Below, piece after piece: positions 47,182-60,429 of a DNA stretch of 64,000 bases. Source of the DNA: Episyrphus balteatus (Eukaryota > Arthropoda > Insecta > Diptera > Syrphidae); NCBI RefSeq assembly GCF_945859705.1, contig NC_079134.1, positions 164,025,718 through 164,089,717 of the forward strand, given 5' to 3'. Position 1 is the stretch's first letter. Every line of letters starts with the position of its first letter. The position numbers were made by a program, and so were the translations under genes. The notes below the pieces were generated by a model that worked only from the letters and a program-made list of their open reading frames with translations, was not told the origin of the DNA and made no database searches.

Positions 47182-47720
47182 TTAGTTCTTCTCGACGTAT
47201 GGCTTAGCTGAAGCCAAGTAGGCAAGACTCTTTTGGATCAAGATTGGGATTTCAGGTCCAACTGGCAAAAGATCACTGCTGGGTTGGAAACCGTTCTCAT
47301 CAGCAACGTATGAGACCTTTACAACTTGACCGTCTGGGGCAGTGAATTGGTATGATCCTTGGGCGCTCTATTTTATTTTAAAAAAGATTATATAATTTTA
47401 GTTAGAAAAATTTTGGAAGACTAAAAATTGTATTAATTTATCTTACGATGGCTTCTGGGTTCTTCAAGGATCCAGATTCTTGAGCTGAAATTCCATTTCC
47501 AAGTTCATAACCGTAGCTGTAACTTTCTGGTTGAACATCAAGAATGTTACGGATGACTTGGACATCTTCGACGGCGAGGGCAACAGCTACCAAGCAGGAG
47601 AAAGCAACCTAAAAGTATGCAAGTTTTTCTGGTGTTAATATCCAATTCATAATGTATTTTAATTTTTTGTTTTTAAAAAGATCCTCAAATAAAACAGAAG
47701 AAACTTACGAGGAATTTCAT
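47182..47720 (-). CDS. Secreted RR-1 cuticle protein, 119 residues (3 exons)
   Basis: Exons (minus) 47720-47709, 47608-47447, 47367-47182; introns 100 and 79 bp, phase 0. Signal peptide MKFL+VAFSCLVAVALA, cut before VEDV. The mature protein begins VEDVQVIRNILDVQPES and is nearly all RR-1 domain (about 31-95): YSYGYELGNGISAQESG, AQGSYQFTAPDGQVVKVSY, VADENGFQPSSDLLPVGPEIP, then ILIQKSLAYLASAKPYVEKN. The usual GxHIP end of the domain is PSSDLLP here, without the His. Its codon use is clearly less AT-biased (many C-ending codons) than in genes 2-4, suggesting high expression. It is the smallest of the five. Role as a chitin-binding cuticle component is inferred from the family. Confidence 0.93.
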
Positions 47721-47744
47721 TTTGAGTTTGTTCTTGTGTTATCT

Positions 47745-47795
47745 AACTGAATCGATGAACTTATGATTATTACTTGACTTCACCGTGCTTTTATA
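47745..47795 (-). promoter_or_regulatory. Core promoter of gene 5
   Basis: TATAAAAG on the minus strand (47795-47788) and TCAGTT (47750-47745) downstream. The spacing is some 10-15 bp longer than ideal, so the initiator may be elsewhere. The 5' leader would be 30-50 nt. Confidence 0.5.
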
Positions 47796-49330
47796 TCAAA
47801 AAATTAAATTTTACTGAATTCGATATTCTCTCTGTGAGATGAGATGAATCTTGTTTAATTTGTTATCGGACCAAAAAACCTGTCAACCAAAAAATTAAAA
47901 TTAAAATAATAAAATAAAAAAAAAAATACTTGTTTTAATTTCGTTTTTTTGTTTAGTTTGGATGCGACTACCTACTTATCAAAACAAAAAAACAACCAAA
48001 ATTCACCTACAATGCAATGGCATGATGCCAAACAATGGTCGAGTCAAACAAGGTTATGCAAATATTCAGAGAGCCACTGAGACTTTGGTGAATAATAAAT
48101 GACTTTAAAAATGTCTGGTTTAGAAAATCATCATCTTCCTTGCTAAATGCAAATTTACAAGTAGCTAGATTGGATATGTGTGTGGTACCGAAATGCTTAT
48201 TGATTGTTTTTAATCAACCAACGACAATAATTGATTAAATAATATTTAAATGCATATGAAATTTAAATTTAAATGAGCGATGAGTTTTTTAACTGTTGAA
48301 GCTTTGAGAGTATGTTTAACTTGACAACAACATTAATTTTTTGTCTGAAGTCAAATTAATATTAAAAAATATTGCATTTGATTAGAGACAATTTTAATTA
48401 CAGGTTATAACAGCTGTTTTAGAAGCAAAAACAAATTGTAAGTAGGTAAATTATTTAAATTATGTAGGTACATTTTGGGAATCTTACTCGTGTGGAGTGA
48501 TTTTAGAATTTAAAATTCTCTAAAATCTTTTCTATATCCTACTCTACCAATTTCTAAAAATAACATTACCAATTTTGAATACAAAAAAAAAACCTTTTTC
48601 TTATTTTACAAGGAAAGAGGGATTTTTTTGATACAGTTAACAAAATTTTTGATTCGGTTTCAAAAAGCAAAAAAAAAAAAATGGTATGCCATTCTTATGA
48701 AAATATTAATAAAACAAATGAATCCGTTTTCCAATTTTTTTTGATTTTTTTAATTCAAAACTATGTTGTTTTGTTTTTAATATCAGAAATTTTAGTTAAT
48801 TTTCAAAAAATTTCTTTGAAATGAAATCATTCGTTTAGGAAGAATACCTACCATAACTGAAGAAAACGGTTCATTATAAGTATAACAGTTTTACAAAAAA
48901 TATTTCATTTATTTCTTAAGTTTACCTTATTTTTGTAGAGTTCTAAATTTTGTTACGAATCATTAACTTGGTCCTATAGTACATAATTCACAAGTAAAAA
49001 TGAGCTTGATAACAACGAAACATGAAATTACATGGATAAAGAATGCGAAGAAATGTATTTCTTCAACCTTGTCTACTCTGTCTGTTTGATTTGATTGAAA
49101 TACAAAATTTGGAACAATTCGAAACTATAGAAAATCCATAAAAAGAGCTCGATTGGATTTGAACTGTTATCATGAAAAATAAATTTATTTAATTTACATA
49201 AATGTCATGAAAACAGCTAATATATCGATCAAAGCTAAAACTTTCAAAAAGTAAATTTGTATAAGTATAATATTTGAATTAAAAAAAAAAAAAAAATGAA
49301 TCTATTTACACAAAACATAGGTATAACGGT
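47796..49330. other. Upstream DNA of gene 5 and intergenic DNA
   Basis: The 500 bp next to the promoter are the likeliest place for its control elements, though no site is claimed. The rest is AT-rich with no feature. Confidence 0.4.
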
Positions 49331-49336
49331 CTAAAT

Positions 49337-49860
49337 ATTTCGAGGTTTTAATCAAAACTAACATTACGATGATAGAGAAGTCCAAAAAAGTGGGTTTCGT
49401 CTTGACGTCGGTCGGTCTGTGCGTCCCGTCCGTGCGTCCATCTGTACAAGTAGCTACAGCCTAAACGGTTGGACGGATTTTCTTGAAATTTGGTACAAAT
49501 GTTTTTTTTTCGTAATTTTTTTTTGTTTTTTAATATCTCCCTTAGAACATATACCTCCCATACAAAATTTTCGAGTTATTGCAATTTTCTCGAAAATGAC
49601 TCTAACGATTTTGATTAAATTTAACAAACGTATTGCTGTATGAAGTTCTAACAAAACTGCGTTTTTAGTTTTTCTCTAAAAATACGGATATTTTTTAAAT
49701 AACTCCTGTCAGCTCTTACCTTGAATTGAAATTATCTCGAAAACGGCTCTAACGATTTTGATTACTTTTTGCATACGTAATATTCAAAGCAATTGCAATA
49801 AAACAGCATTTTTAGTTTTTCTCAAAAAAGTCAAATAGCAAAAAAAAAATGTTTATTTAA
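49337..49860 (-). repeat. Dispersed repeat A, copy 3
   Basis: Reverse-complement match to 20540-21115: TCGAGGTTTTAATCAAAACT at the left, a GTCGGTCGGTCTGTGCGTCC array, CCTAAACGGTTGGACGGATT, then repeated 'ctctaacgattttgatta' phrases. Truncated at its 5' end compared with copy 1. Short open frames on it match those on copy 1 because the repeats match, not because they are coding. Confidence 0.75.
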
Positions 49861-52020
49861 CAAAAATATGGTCTCTGAATTTTCTTTTTACTTAAATTGT
49901 TTAAAAAGTTTTGTTTTTTATTATAAAGGGTGTTCTTTTCGAAATATAGAATTTCCGATATCCAAAACTAGCTATCATGCTCTTTGTCTTTTTTTTTTTT
50001 TGTAAGCCATGGAAATACTTACTCCAGACATCGTTTACAAATCGTTGAAATTTATTTCTAAAATTAGCGCTGAGTTTACCAAACTTATTGAATATTTCTT
50101 TAAGTTTAATTTCATTTCGTTTAGTGCCTAGTAACTTAGTAAACAAGCAGCATTTTTGTTTTAAAGTGAGCGCAATCTTCACGAGACTAAAATACACCTG
50201 GGAAAAAATCAATGTTTTGTGCGGTTTACGTCATTAGCAGACCTGCCCTTAAATCCGGATATGCCATAAACTATTTTTAAGCAAAAATATTATTTTTTGA
50301 TTGAAATATATGCCTCTAAAAAACACCCTATATAGGTATGCAAACTTGGAATTGAAAGCTTGAATAAGCATTGCGATTTCTACCGTTTGAACATTCTTGG
50401 ACTATAGATTCAAAAATTAATAACCTGATCTTAGGATTTCAATGCAAAATTTAGCAATTTTTTCAGGTTTGTTTTTCATTTATTTAGCCTTGCAATGTAA
50501 AAAAAACGTTATATCAAATAATAAACCAAAAAGAGCGCAGATCAAAAAATTGCACGTTTCTATATTAGTATGGGAAATAGAAATTGAGCATATTGTTTGT
50601 GAATTATTCAAATGAACATTTTTTATGAAACGGACAAAGAAAAAGATTAATTTTTTTTTTATGAAAAAACAACTTTTTGAATGTGACATTTGGCAGGCTT
50701 ATACTTAAAAAATGTTTTTTCCATCAAATATGTACCTATATAAAGTATTTTCTTATGAGTTGCAAGCATTTCAAGCAGCCACCTCGGATAAGTTAACGCA
50801 GTTTAAAAATTCGAACTTGCTCAAATACAAATTTGAAAAATTTTTATATGGCAAAAAAGAGCATATTTTATTAAATTGAGCTAAAAACTGGTATCCAAAT
50901 TAATAACTTTTATTTAAATGCATTATAAATACAAAATTAATAAATAAAATAGTTACAGTCGTTATTATTTTAAAATTTTTGAAAAACAATTCAACGCCGT
51001 TTTCGAAAATTAAATTATTTCAATAAAATACAAAATGGCTTGCACCAAGACATATTTTTCTTCCACGATATCAAAAACTTATTTGATTCCTTTTAATCAT
51101 AAGATGCATTCAAAATTGATACTTTGAGTCCTAAAATTTTCATACGCCATATTTTTTGATATGTATAAGACAAAAAAACTTTATTTCATAAACATTGGTT
51201 CAAAAATCGTATTTTAGTAAAAAGCGCCAATTGAAGAGAAAATATATCTCGATTGTCTGACATTTGTTCAATTTCCTTGATCATAAATAATACATTGGAT
51301 CATGTTTCAGAAATGGTTTCAACATTCTTATCAAAATAGAATGCAGTGATTTAAATAATATAAACTAAACAAAAAACCAGAAAGTTATCAAAAAATGTTA
51401 TTTAATTTTTGTTAACCATCTGCTTCAACGATATAAATCAGTTTTTTTTTTTTTATATATAATCGCAGTCCTTGCATTGTTTATTTAAAGTTGTTTTATA
51501 CAAGTTTTTTTTTATAATTATGATAAAAAAAAAATAATCAAGAAAATAACATTTAAAATTCTAATTAACTCTTTCATAACTTCCTCAAATATTTTTTGCA
51601 CAAAACATAAAAAAAAGTGCTTCTGCAACGAAAACAAGATACCTAACACAGTATTTATTGACAATTTTACAAAAATGCATATACTTTAAAATCCAAAATT
51701 AAAGTGATAAACAATCGCAGTCAATTAACCAAATTGAAATACCTCAACACATTTACATCCACATTCGATGTCATATTTGAATATTTAGGATTGAAAATAC
51801 ACACATTTTTTTTTTTGGAATTTGCATCAAGCCAAAAAAAAAAAGACATAAATCTTTTAATCTTGGTCTGGTCCAACTGGTTTTATACTGTGTCATTTTG
51901 AAGTTTTTTGTGTATGCTTTCTGCAGTTAAATTTCACGTGCTACATCCAAAACGAATAAAATAGTTCTTGAATCTGCAAAAAATACCAAAACTAAAATTC
52001 GATAAGAAAATACATTTGCA
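49861..52020. other. AT-rich intergenic DNA
   Basis: No supported gene, RNA or element. Confidence 0.5.
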
Positions 52021-52182
52021 TACAAATAGGTGTGCCCAAAAACAACGACGATCAGTAAAGAACTAGTTAAACACTCTTTTGTTATTGTAGGTGGAATTTA
52101 TATAACTTCTTCTTCTTCTTCTCTTGCACATTTTGTTGTTACTAACCCGCATCCAAACAACAACAAAATCGGCGCAACGACA

Positions 52183-52455
52183 ATGGCAAACTTGACCTAT
52201 AAAGACGACACTGTCACGAGCAAGAGTGAAGATATGCCAAACGAACGACTGCTGCGAGAAACTGAAGAAATGCCACCTCCAACTATTTTGAGACTTGCTG
52301 AGATCTTCGATTTGACTTTGCAAATGCATCAGCGTGAAGACAATTGGTCATGTTCCGAGAGGAGTTACATTCAATATGGTTGTGATTGCCACAAGTTTTT
52401 TGAAAAGACTCAAGCTTTGGAATTCTATGTAAGGCAATTCATTCTGGTATTCTGA
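52183..52455 (+). CDS. Possible small protein or exon of unknown function
   Basis: An open frame of 90 residues from ATG at 52183 (context ACAATGG) to TGA; the frame is open back to 52030. It is less AT-biased than its surroundings, is acidic in the first half (EDMPNERLLRETEEMPPP), and has three Cys in the last third (SCSERSYIQYGCDC). A splice donor-like TATGTAAGG lies at about 52427, so it could instead be an exon ending there. No signal peptide, no known domain, no neighbour that explains it. It sits in a GC-richer island that could equally be non-coding regulatory DNA. Weak call. Confidence 0.2.
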   Translation: MANLTYKDDTVTSKSEDMPNERLLRETEEMPPPTILRLAEIFDLTLQMHQREDNWSCSERSYIQYGCDCHKFFEKTQALEFYVRQFILVF

Positions 52456-55400
52456 ATGAAATCGAACCTGCACAACCGACCGCACGGATAGTATATTATA
52501 GTTTTTATCTTTAAGATCGGTGAAGACCTGAGACACATCATTGTTTTGCTTGACTTCTGTGATCTCTCAGCACACAGTTGAGTTGGTTGGTGTAACAGGT
52601 TGATGCTTTAAAGTTGTTGTAATTATGGTTCCTGGCTGACTGATGGTTACGTCCTCTCATTCGAACTGGTTGCATACTATCTGCAACTATGGCACACAGC
52701 ATCAGCATACGATACGTGTCTCATTTATGCTTAAAAGAGCACTTGATTACCTTTATTCTATCTCGTGACCGGGTGGATATTATTATTTTGTAAAGAAAAA
52801 AAAAATTAATTTATATTGGACAAGCTTTAGAGCTGGCCATCGGATGGTTAACAAATATTCCATTTACCTAGATTTCAAAAATTGCAAAAAAGTTCATTCA
52901 TAACTAGGATACGGAACATTTACATTGTAAGAGTGATCTTTCAAAAGAATTTTGAAACTGCATTTATTTTAAAGGCTTTTACGACTTTTATTTAAATTTG
53001 AACAAATTCGATTTTTTTTAATGATTTTATTTTTTTTTTTATTTTTTATTTATTGCATCGAGAAAAATGTTTAATCTGTCGCATTTATGTCCTTCAACCT
53101 AAATCAGTAAATACCTATGCATAACTTTTGGTTTCCTTGAACTTTAATTAATTAAAAGGTTTATTTTGTCTATTAAAATGGTTTAAATCAACAGATCAAA
53201 TAAATCACCAAGATGAAAGAAAAATAAATAAAAACACTATTAATACCTTACACACAGTTTCTCGAAACAAAAATAGCAACAGTCTGGTGATTTTAATACC
53301 TAACCGGTCTGGTCAAAACATTGGTATAATAATGTCTTTGTTTTCTAAATCAAAATGCCGGTTGAGGTTTAGTTAAAAAATTGTATAATAAATAAAATAT
53401 TTAAAATGATTTAAATACTTTAATTCGTCTTAAATAATATTTATATTTTCGCTGTCCAAATTTACAAGGCACATTTCTATGTAAAGCGGAAATTGTGTCT
53501 TGTGCGAGATCATTGATCGCTTTATAGCGACTCGAATGAAATTGAAAGTAAAATTTACACTGGTACCGGTGAATGAGAAAAAAACCGGTCATTTGCAAGC
53601 TAAAATAACTTTTGATTTCATTTCGTATTAAAGTGGGTCTTTGGGTTATGGTGTGATTTTTGTGCGACTTTCGTGAGTTGGAGAAAGTTTTGTATCGCTA
53701 TTCGTACTTGAACTTGGCCTGTTAATCTAAATTGGTTTCGTTTGATAGTACAAGATGTTCAGTGCTGTTTGTGTATCAAGAAATGGTGGTATTTGAGTAT
53801 TATTTTGAGTGTTGGTATATTTGACCTGTATACATATCTAAATAATGTAAAATGTTATTTTATGGAATTATGACTTAAGTATTTTCTATCGAAAAAAAAA
53901 ATCCTGTATTAAATTAATTTTTTCTCAAAAAATGAGCAACGTTACAAAAAAATGTGTATAAGCGCATATTCCATCATTTAGGGTTCTGCATTTTTTCAAA
54001 TTAATTGATATTTATTGGGGCAAAAATACAAGTGCAGGTTTTTAAATGCAATTATCTTTATTTTACTATGAAAAACAGGAATGCGATCAATAAGCGAAAC
54101 GTCATTAATTTTTCGCATATTAATTGTGAAAGTTTACTCTAGGTACTAACAATGTTTCCACATTTTTCTTCCTCCCACTAGGAGAAGGTTATTTGAAAAA
54201 CCTTAGAAGCTGAAAATAGCGATTTTTCGAGTGTGTAATTTATGTACCGCCAAGGTATGAGAAAATAAAAAATTTGTATATCATTTAATAGTTTATGTTA
54301 AAAAAGGCATTACATAAAAAGAAACTATTTACTCCAAAAATCTAAAGATTAAAATAAGTCGATAATATTAATTGTAAATATACCAAAAATAAAGTAGCAC
54401 CAATTGTATTTTTTCTCTATGTATCTATGAATATGTTTCCTTGACAAAAAAACACCCTTTTACCCAAATGCTTATCTTATTTTTGATTCCCATGACAAAT
54501 AGAACGTTTATACTCAATACTCCAACTACTTTATGGCTTTTTGATGCTTATTACAGAACTTACTCCTCTTCAATTTATTTATCAATCCAATACAACCTTT
54601 TACTCTTTTCACTTCACCTAAAAAACACCTTTGCGCCCCAAAAAAAAAAAAAAAAAAATAGACTTATTAAATTCGTTATAATAAGCATGGAAAAAAGAAT
54701 ATAAAAAAATGCGTGAGGGTAAATGTATAACGTTAATTTATTGGGACTTATCGTGGTTTTCCACTATTTCCAAAAAATCAACTTTTTACCTATACTTTCT
54801 AAATAATATTTCTAGATTCTTGTCATCTATCGAAAATAAAACGTATTTACCAATTTTCATCAGCGTTCCTTTTTTGTCGTGTACTAATTTTGAATTTTAT
54901 CTTAAAAAAACGCTCTTTAATTCAAGATTATTTTACGGAATCATAAGATTATTATTCCAAAAGCAACTTTTCCAACAAGTTTAGAAATCAAAGAAAAATT
55001 TATGAAAATTTTATAACTCAAGATTAAAAAACACCCTTTACAAAAATATTTTTAAAAATTCTCATTGGCCTGTTTTACATATTCCATAAACTTTGGTAAC
55101 CTAAAAGGGAGTCAAAGAAAAAACAAATTAATTTCACTTAGGAGTTTTTTGGTATTTGCATTTAAGTGATTCAAGAGGTCCGTACTATTCACTAGGGATG
55201 TACTGTGTTTTACCCAAATTCAGCAAAGCCAATATGTAGGTTATGTTACCTGTTCCTTCCTTCTGGTTTTGACTATGCGCATCTCAGAAAATATTGATTT
55301 AAGGCAAACAGGGTATATTTTTCATTAGATACGAATTTTTTTGTACAATATAAGTGCATCGTTATCGTTTTTTTTTAGGTATTCGATCTACAGCGACCTT

Positions 55401-56480
55401 ATTTTTCCAAGTGGTTAAGGTCACATTTTGCATTATTTACAAAAAAATACCAATTTATTTAATCGAAAACTAGAGCTTAAAGGATTTTTGGTTAAATATT
55501 GAATAGAGTAACTAAATGATCTCTTTGGCGGCAGTGTCTTGTTAAGCAAGTGGATACCATTTAACTATGATTTATTTTGACTTTAAATTAATTGTTCTTT
55601 TAAATTGATTTATACCACTTTCACATATAACGACTCATTTATATGCTAACATTCTTCCATTCCATTGAAGGACTTTAATGGTTCATTGGTTCCATTCCCC
55701 AAATTATTTTTATGTTAAAAAAAAGTTCTTAAAAGTAACTTTTTATTTTCGACTACCACAAAGATTTAGTTTTTGTTTTTGTGTCTTACCACCCTATTGA
55801 TTTTAAGTCATGAATTCAAACCTAACAATTTTTTAATTTGACTTACAGCAATCAAAGACAGTAACCTCACCTGCTTGCAGCTTTAAGTTTTCTTGTTGAA
55901 TAGTATAATATATAAAAGCTAACTTCATGAGTACTGTATAATGTTAGGCGCTCAAATTCAAAATGAAGTTTAAAAAAAAATCTCCGTTTACGATAATCTA
56001 CTACAATTATAAATCAGTCTAAACATTTATTAATAAATCCATTACTCAAAAGCTTTTTATTTCCAAAACGAAAGAGCTGAGCATCAAACTCGATTTTATT
56101 TCTTTTATTATTTTTGTTTATTTATTAGCTTGAGCAATCGATTTGAAATTTATTATTGAATTGTTAAATGAAAAAAAAAAATTCTAACTACTATTATTAA
56201 TAATTCATAAGCCACATAGCGTATCTATCTGCCAATCAAGAATACCTCTTTATGATCACTCTCACTCAATAAGAGCATTTATTTTAATTCGTTATAGCTT
56301 CCTCCCCCAGAAGCTGTCAATTTAATACCTTAAGGCAATCTATAAATAAAACAAATTAGTGCATCCCGGAAGCTCAACATTATTGCCATTTTAACTTTAT
56401 TATTTTTTTTCATATATATTTTTTTTTGTAATCTAAATGAAATCGTGATGGAAGTAATGAGAATTTAGAGTCTATCCGTT
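52456..56480. other. Intergenic DNA
   Basis: The island that starts near 52080 continues to about 52760 and then gives way to AT-rich sequence. Open frames at 54441-54984 are T/A-run translations without domains. No element with defined ends was found. Confidence 0.45.
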
Positions 56481-58670
56481 TTTTCAGTAGTTGTTGTATT
56501 TGGTAATAGACTAACACAGGTTGCAGAGCACCTTTGGGCCAAATGTTTCTGCATTCAAATTATGGTACTACTCACACAATAGATACTCCCATTCCATAGA
56601 TAGTTTTGTATCTTTGGTGTATTTTTGTGTGTTGTGGATCTACCAAATGTGCATTCGAAACTAATAAATGTTAACTGACATGTGATGCATTTTGCTTCAG
56701 CGGAACTTTATATTTTTTTGTTTTTGTTTCACCTGGGAAATTGCCAAGTTAGCGTAAAGAAGCAGCTATGTCATCATCATCATGTCAGGGAATTTGATAT
56801 TACATTTAATTGCTATTGTTGTTGCGCAATACAACAATCCTTCTCTAGATGGGCGAAGGGTCTCAAAGTATTACATCTCAATTCACACACCAATCTCAAT
56901 ATCACTCTATTAAATCGAATTCGATTTCAATCAATGTTTTAGTGGAAAATGCGTTTGTGAGTGGTAGAATTGAATTCATATTGAAATTGCCTTGAAATGT
57001 GAATTCAAGTTAAGCCAGGGATGACATCTTAAAGCTTAGACATTCTTTTTCTGTTTTGTTCTTATTTTTTTTTTTTTCTTAGAAAAAAACTTTAGTTTTT
57101 CAGTCTTGGTGATATTTGCCATTGAATATCTGTGTCATCTGGTTCGATGAATCGCATTTACGATTCCAATATTGTCTGTGATTCGAGACAAGCCCTATTT
57201 TTTTATTTTTTTTGTTGGGTTAGCATGACACGGTATAAAGTTGGAGACTTTATATAAACGAGAGTTGACCTTTAAATATATATCACTTGGTTGATCCTGG
57301 TTCTACTGACTCTGCTGGTTCTGCAATGGAAGTAATTATTTTAGACAGTTATTTTTTCTTTATTAGGTCGTTGCCGCGCATTGAGGTGAAATGTATAATC
57401 CGGGTTTTGCTGCAGATAGTGCACAATACCTACTTGTGGTGAACTAAGCTTTGTTATTCTATGACAGCTTTAATGTCAGTGAATAAAGTAATAGGTTCAT
57501 ATACTTGTATATGATTTATAATGTGGGTGATGTGAGAAAAACATTTTAATGACATGTTGTGCTTTATGGTTGGATCTTGGATTATAAATTGGTTTAACTA
57601 CTACTGGTAGGCAATTTGCGTATTCTGGAAAATTATGATTGGAAGAATTATAAATATCAAGGTTGATGTTAAACAAATATTTTGGAAGGGAAAATTAACA
57701 AGTCAAGGATAAATATGAGCAAATGTTGAATAGTATGTGATGCCGCGTTTATATCTTTACGAGTAGGTACATATGTATATCAGACTCTACTAAAGCAAAT
57801 AAGAAAAATTAAAGTACAAAGACCAATCGTGATTTGAAATGAGTTTAAAAATAAAGCTTAAATAAAATATAAAAGGTCAGACGAGCACAAGAGTTGCAAA
57901 AATTTTAAGTTTGGTTGAAGAAAAGAGGTATTTCTCCTATTAGACATAAGCAAGAGAGAATATGGTTGCAGATATCATAAGTAACAGTGACAAAATAATT
58001 ATAGAATGAAATAATTTTTTTTTAGTTAATGAGTAGCTCTATAACAAGATTTGGTTAAAATTTTGATTAAAAATATTTAAGTACCATTCTTTACTCGCAT
58101 TCGTGGATTCACTATGATAAAAAAAAATTTTTAAATTAAATCTATTTCAATGATTGATTTTAATTTTATATCATTTGCCTTAAAGACTATAAGAACTAGT
58201 TGTTGAAACATATTTTTTATTAAAGAAATGTATTTTTTTTTTTTTTGTAAATTCACCTAAACCTAAACAGTGAAAAAATTCTATTCAATACTTGTGATGA
58301 CATATTTCTTATTATCTTATTATTTATTATAAATTGTGTTTTTTAAGTTCTCAAAAACTTTTTGGAAAATTAATGTTTTTTAGTTTTTAAAAATTTAACC
58401 AAAAACTTACATTTTAAGTATTTTTTTTTCATTTATTAAATTTTGTGATTTTGTGTAGAAATCAAGATTGTTGACATTGGTGATACGGGTCTTAATAAAC
58501 TCAAAGATTTCAAAAATACTATTTTTTAAATATTTTTTTTTTTTCGAATATGGATGGACATCGATTTTAGACATATACATAATATAATACACTGTACAAA
58601 TATACATAGTGCAACTAGAATATTTTAGTTAGTTATGTAAATGATTTAAATAATCTTTTTTATCAAAAAA
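56481..58670. other. Intergenic DNA with a GC-richer island at about 56490-57520
   Basis: The island has mixed sequence (CATCATCATCATGTCAGG, CGTTGCCGCGCATTGAGG) and no coding frame I can support. The remainder is AT-rich. Confidence 0.35.
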
Positions 58671-58675
58671 AACAA

Positions 58676-58728
58676 AACCGACTTCCATGGATCAAAACTA
58701 AATACCTCCTCCTTTTTGGAAGTCGGTA
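58676..58728. repeat. Small palindrome ACCGACTTCCA
   Basis: ACCGACTTCCA and TGGAAGTCGGT face each other around a loop containing CCTCCTCCTTTTT. The same phrase, ACCGACTTCCAAAAAGGAGG, starts another piece at 62527. This looks like the end sequence of a dispersed element, class unknown. Confidence 0.5.
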
Positions 58729-59400
58729 AAAATTATAGATGATTTCGTTTTATCATAAAATATTCTATAAATTTTGGCCTCAAAAAACGCCTATTTCTCA
58801 TGAAAGTCTAAGTCACCTATCACCTGTCTTCTATAACTTGTCATCTATAACCTTTATTCGTCACTCGTTATCTATCATTTGTCATTCATCAACTATCAAC
58901 TGTGGCGGCGGTGGCTCCGCTGTGAAGAGACAGAGGCCATGCGGAGAGAGCAAGAGGATCGACAGAGAGCCAGTTATAAGTGCTTAGTTTATTGGAACGT
59001 TACGAGTGCGTTCTTCATCATATAAATAACAAGTGAATTTTTGAGCAAAATCAGAAAATTTTTCGAAATATTGTAATAATCTGGAGATTTTTTTTAAACT
59101 ACATAAGTTCATAAAAATTATGTACAAATTTCAGAAACAAAAATGAAACCAGAATTTGGAAACATTTTACTCAAACATGGAAATTGCTTTTAAAAGCTGG
59201 ATTGCATATTTAGCTAGTTATGATGAGATTAGATCCAATTCCAATTTAATACAAATTTTCGACCTCATTTTTTTTAACTTTCTTATTATAAAAATGAGTA
59301 ATGAAAAAAAAGTCCAAATGCTTGCTCAACCTTAACTAATTTGATAAAATGCAAGCTCAAAGACTGAGATCTCTAATATTTTTCAAATATTTCTTGACGT
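58729..59400. other. Intergenic DNA
   Basis: A short pyrimidine-rich stretch with imperfect TCATCTATAACC-like units (58815-58895) precedes a small GC-richer patch (58900-58980). No gene supported. Confidence 0.4.
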
Positions 59401-59402
59401 AG

Positions 59403-59647
59403 AAAAAAAGGGGTGACGTGAAATAACGCCCTAAGAAATTCAAAATAAATAAAATTGAGTTATATACTTACTCGTAGGAACATAAGTAGATTCAATTTAA
59501 TTCCAATGTTCAAAATGCGAAGCGGAAAAAAATTTTTCTAACCCGAATTTTAATGCGAAGCAGAAAAAATTTTTGCCCACGTGAGGATCAATTTTTTAGG
59601 TGTGAAAATTAAAAATTCGCGCGAATTTTCACGTCACCAAAAAAAGG
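59403..59647. mobile_element. 227-bp member of the GGTG family, copy 2
   Basis: Element 59412-59638, ends GGTGACGTGAAATAACGCC and AATTTTCACGTCACC, with exact 9-bp flanks AAAAAAAGG (59403-59411 and 59639-59647). The interior has ATGCGAAGCGGAAAAAAATT twice, TTTTGCCCACGTGAGGATCA and AGGTGTGAAAATTAAAAATT, the same modules in the same order as in the 1.3-kb copy at 26173. A short deletion derivative. Confidence 0.8.
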
Positions 59648-59841
59648 GCACCTTAAAATAAGTTATGTCCTCCTCAAATTCCATCGTGATAAAACAATAC
59701 GATATCCGCTTAAAATTAGTCGATTCCAATTAAAGTCTGTTAAAGTTAAGGCGAACTTCATTTCATTTTAATGTGAATTCTCATCTTAAAAAACCGACAA
59801 AAAATAAAATTTTTATAATTATAGTCAGGCTTTATCTTTAG

Positions 59842-59945
59842 TTGCAGTTTGTCATACTTATTTCCAACACGATGGTAAGGCACTAACCTAGTGACCCAAC
59901 AGTTGTAGGTTCGATGCCCAGTGGCTGCCAGTTTTTTTTAAATTA
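59842..59945 (+). repeat. tRNA-like sequence, possibly a SINE head
   Basis: GTAGGTTCGATGCCCAG resembles a pol III B box, ATGGTAAGGCACTAACC lies about where an A box should be, and TGGCTGCCA then a T8 run follow. The arms do not pair well enough for a working tRNA: the T stem and acceptor stem are poor. A tRNA-derived relic is the most that can be said. Confidence 0.25.
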
Positions 59946-60400
59946 GTTTTTGAATCTTTGTTTTAAAATCTCCTCTCATCAAAACCTTTGAATACTTGAA
60001 CCAATTTGAAACAACAACATCATTCTTTCCACAAAACCAAGTTTTCAACTGGCCAATAGCCATTTAGTATTTCACAAGCTTAAAAAAAAAAAAATAAAAT
60101 TTTTGCTGAGTTATAAAAAAAAAAACAAAATTTTTGAAATTTAACCCTATACCATACCTACATTATTTTAAGAGTACCTAGTTTTTTTTCGAACCCATAA
60201 ATCTGGCTACTTGTTGAATGCACAAAATGTCAAAGAACTAAAACACAACTCAAAAAAACATGATAATCCTAGTTACAGCTTTACCGTTAGCTGAAGAAAT
60301 ACATTCATTGTTTTCATGTACTCGTATTTGACAATCAATAAACAATAGTTTTACGAAAATTGAATTTTTCAATAAATAAAAAGTGACTTCGTTATTTTGT
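59946..60400. other. AT-rich intergenic DNA
   Basis: Nothing recognised. Confidence 0.45.
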
Positions 60401-60429
60401 TATAAATCTTTTTTAGTCTTTACGTCACT

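Noticed and set aside
59842..59945. Functional tRNA gene
   Set aside because: A B-box-like segment exists but the T and acceptor stems do not pair properly; kept only as a tRNA-like repeat.
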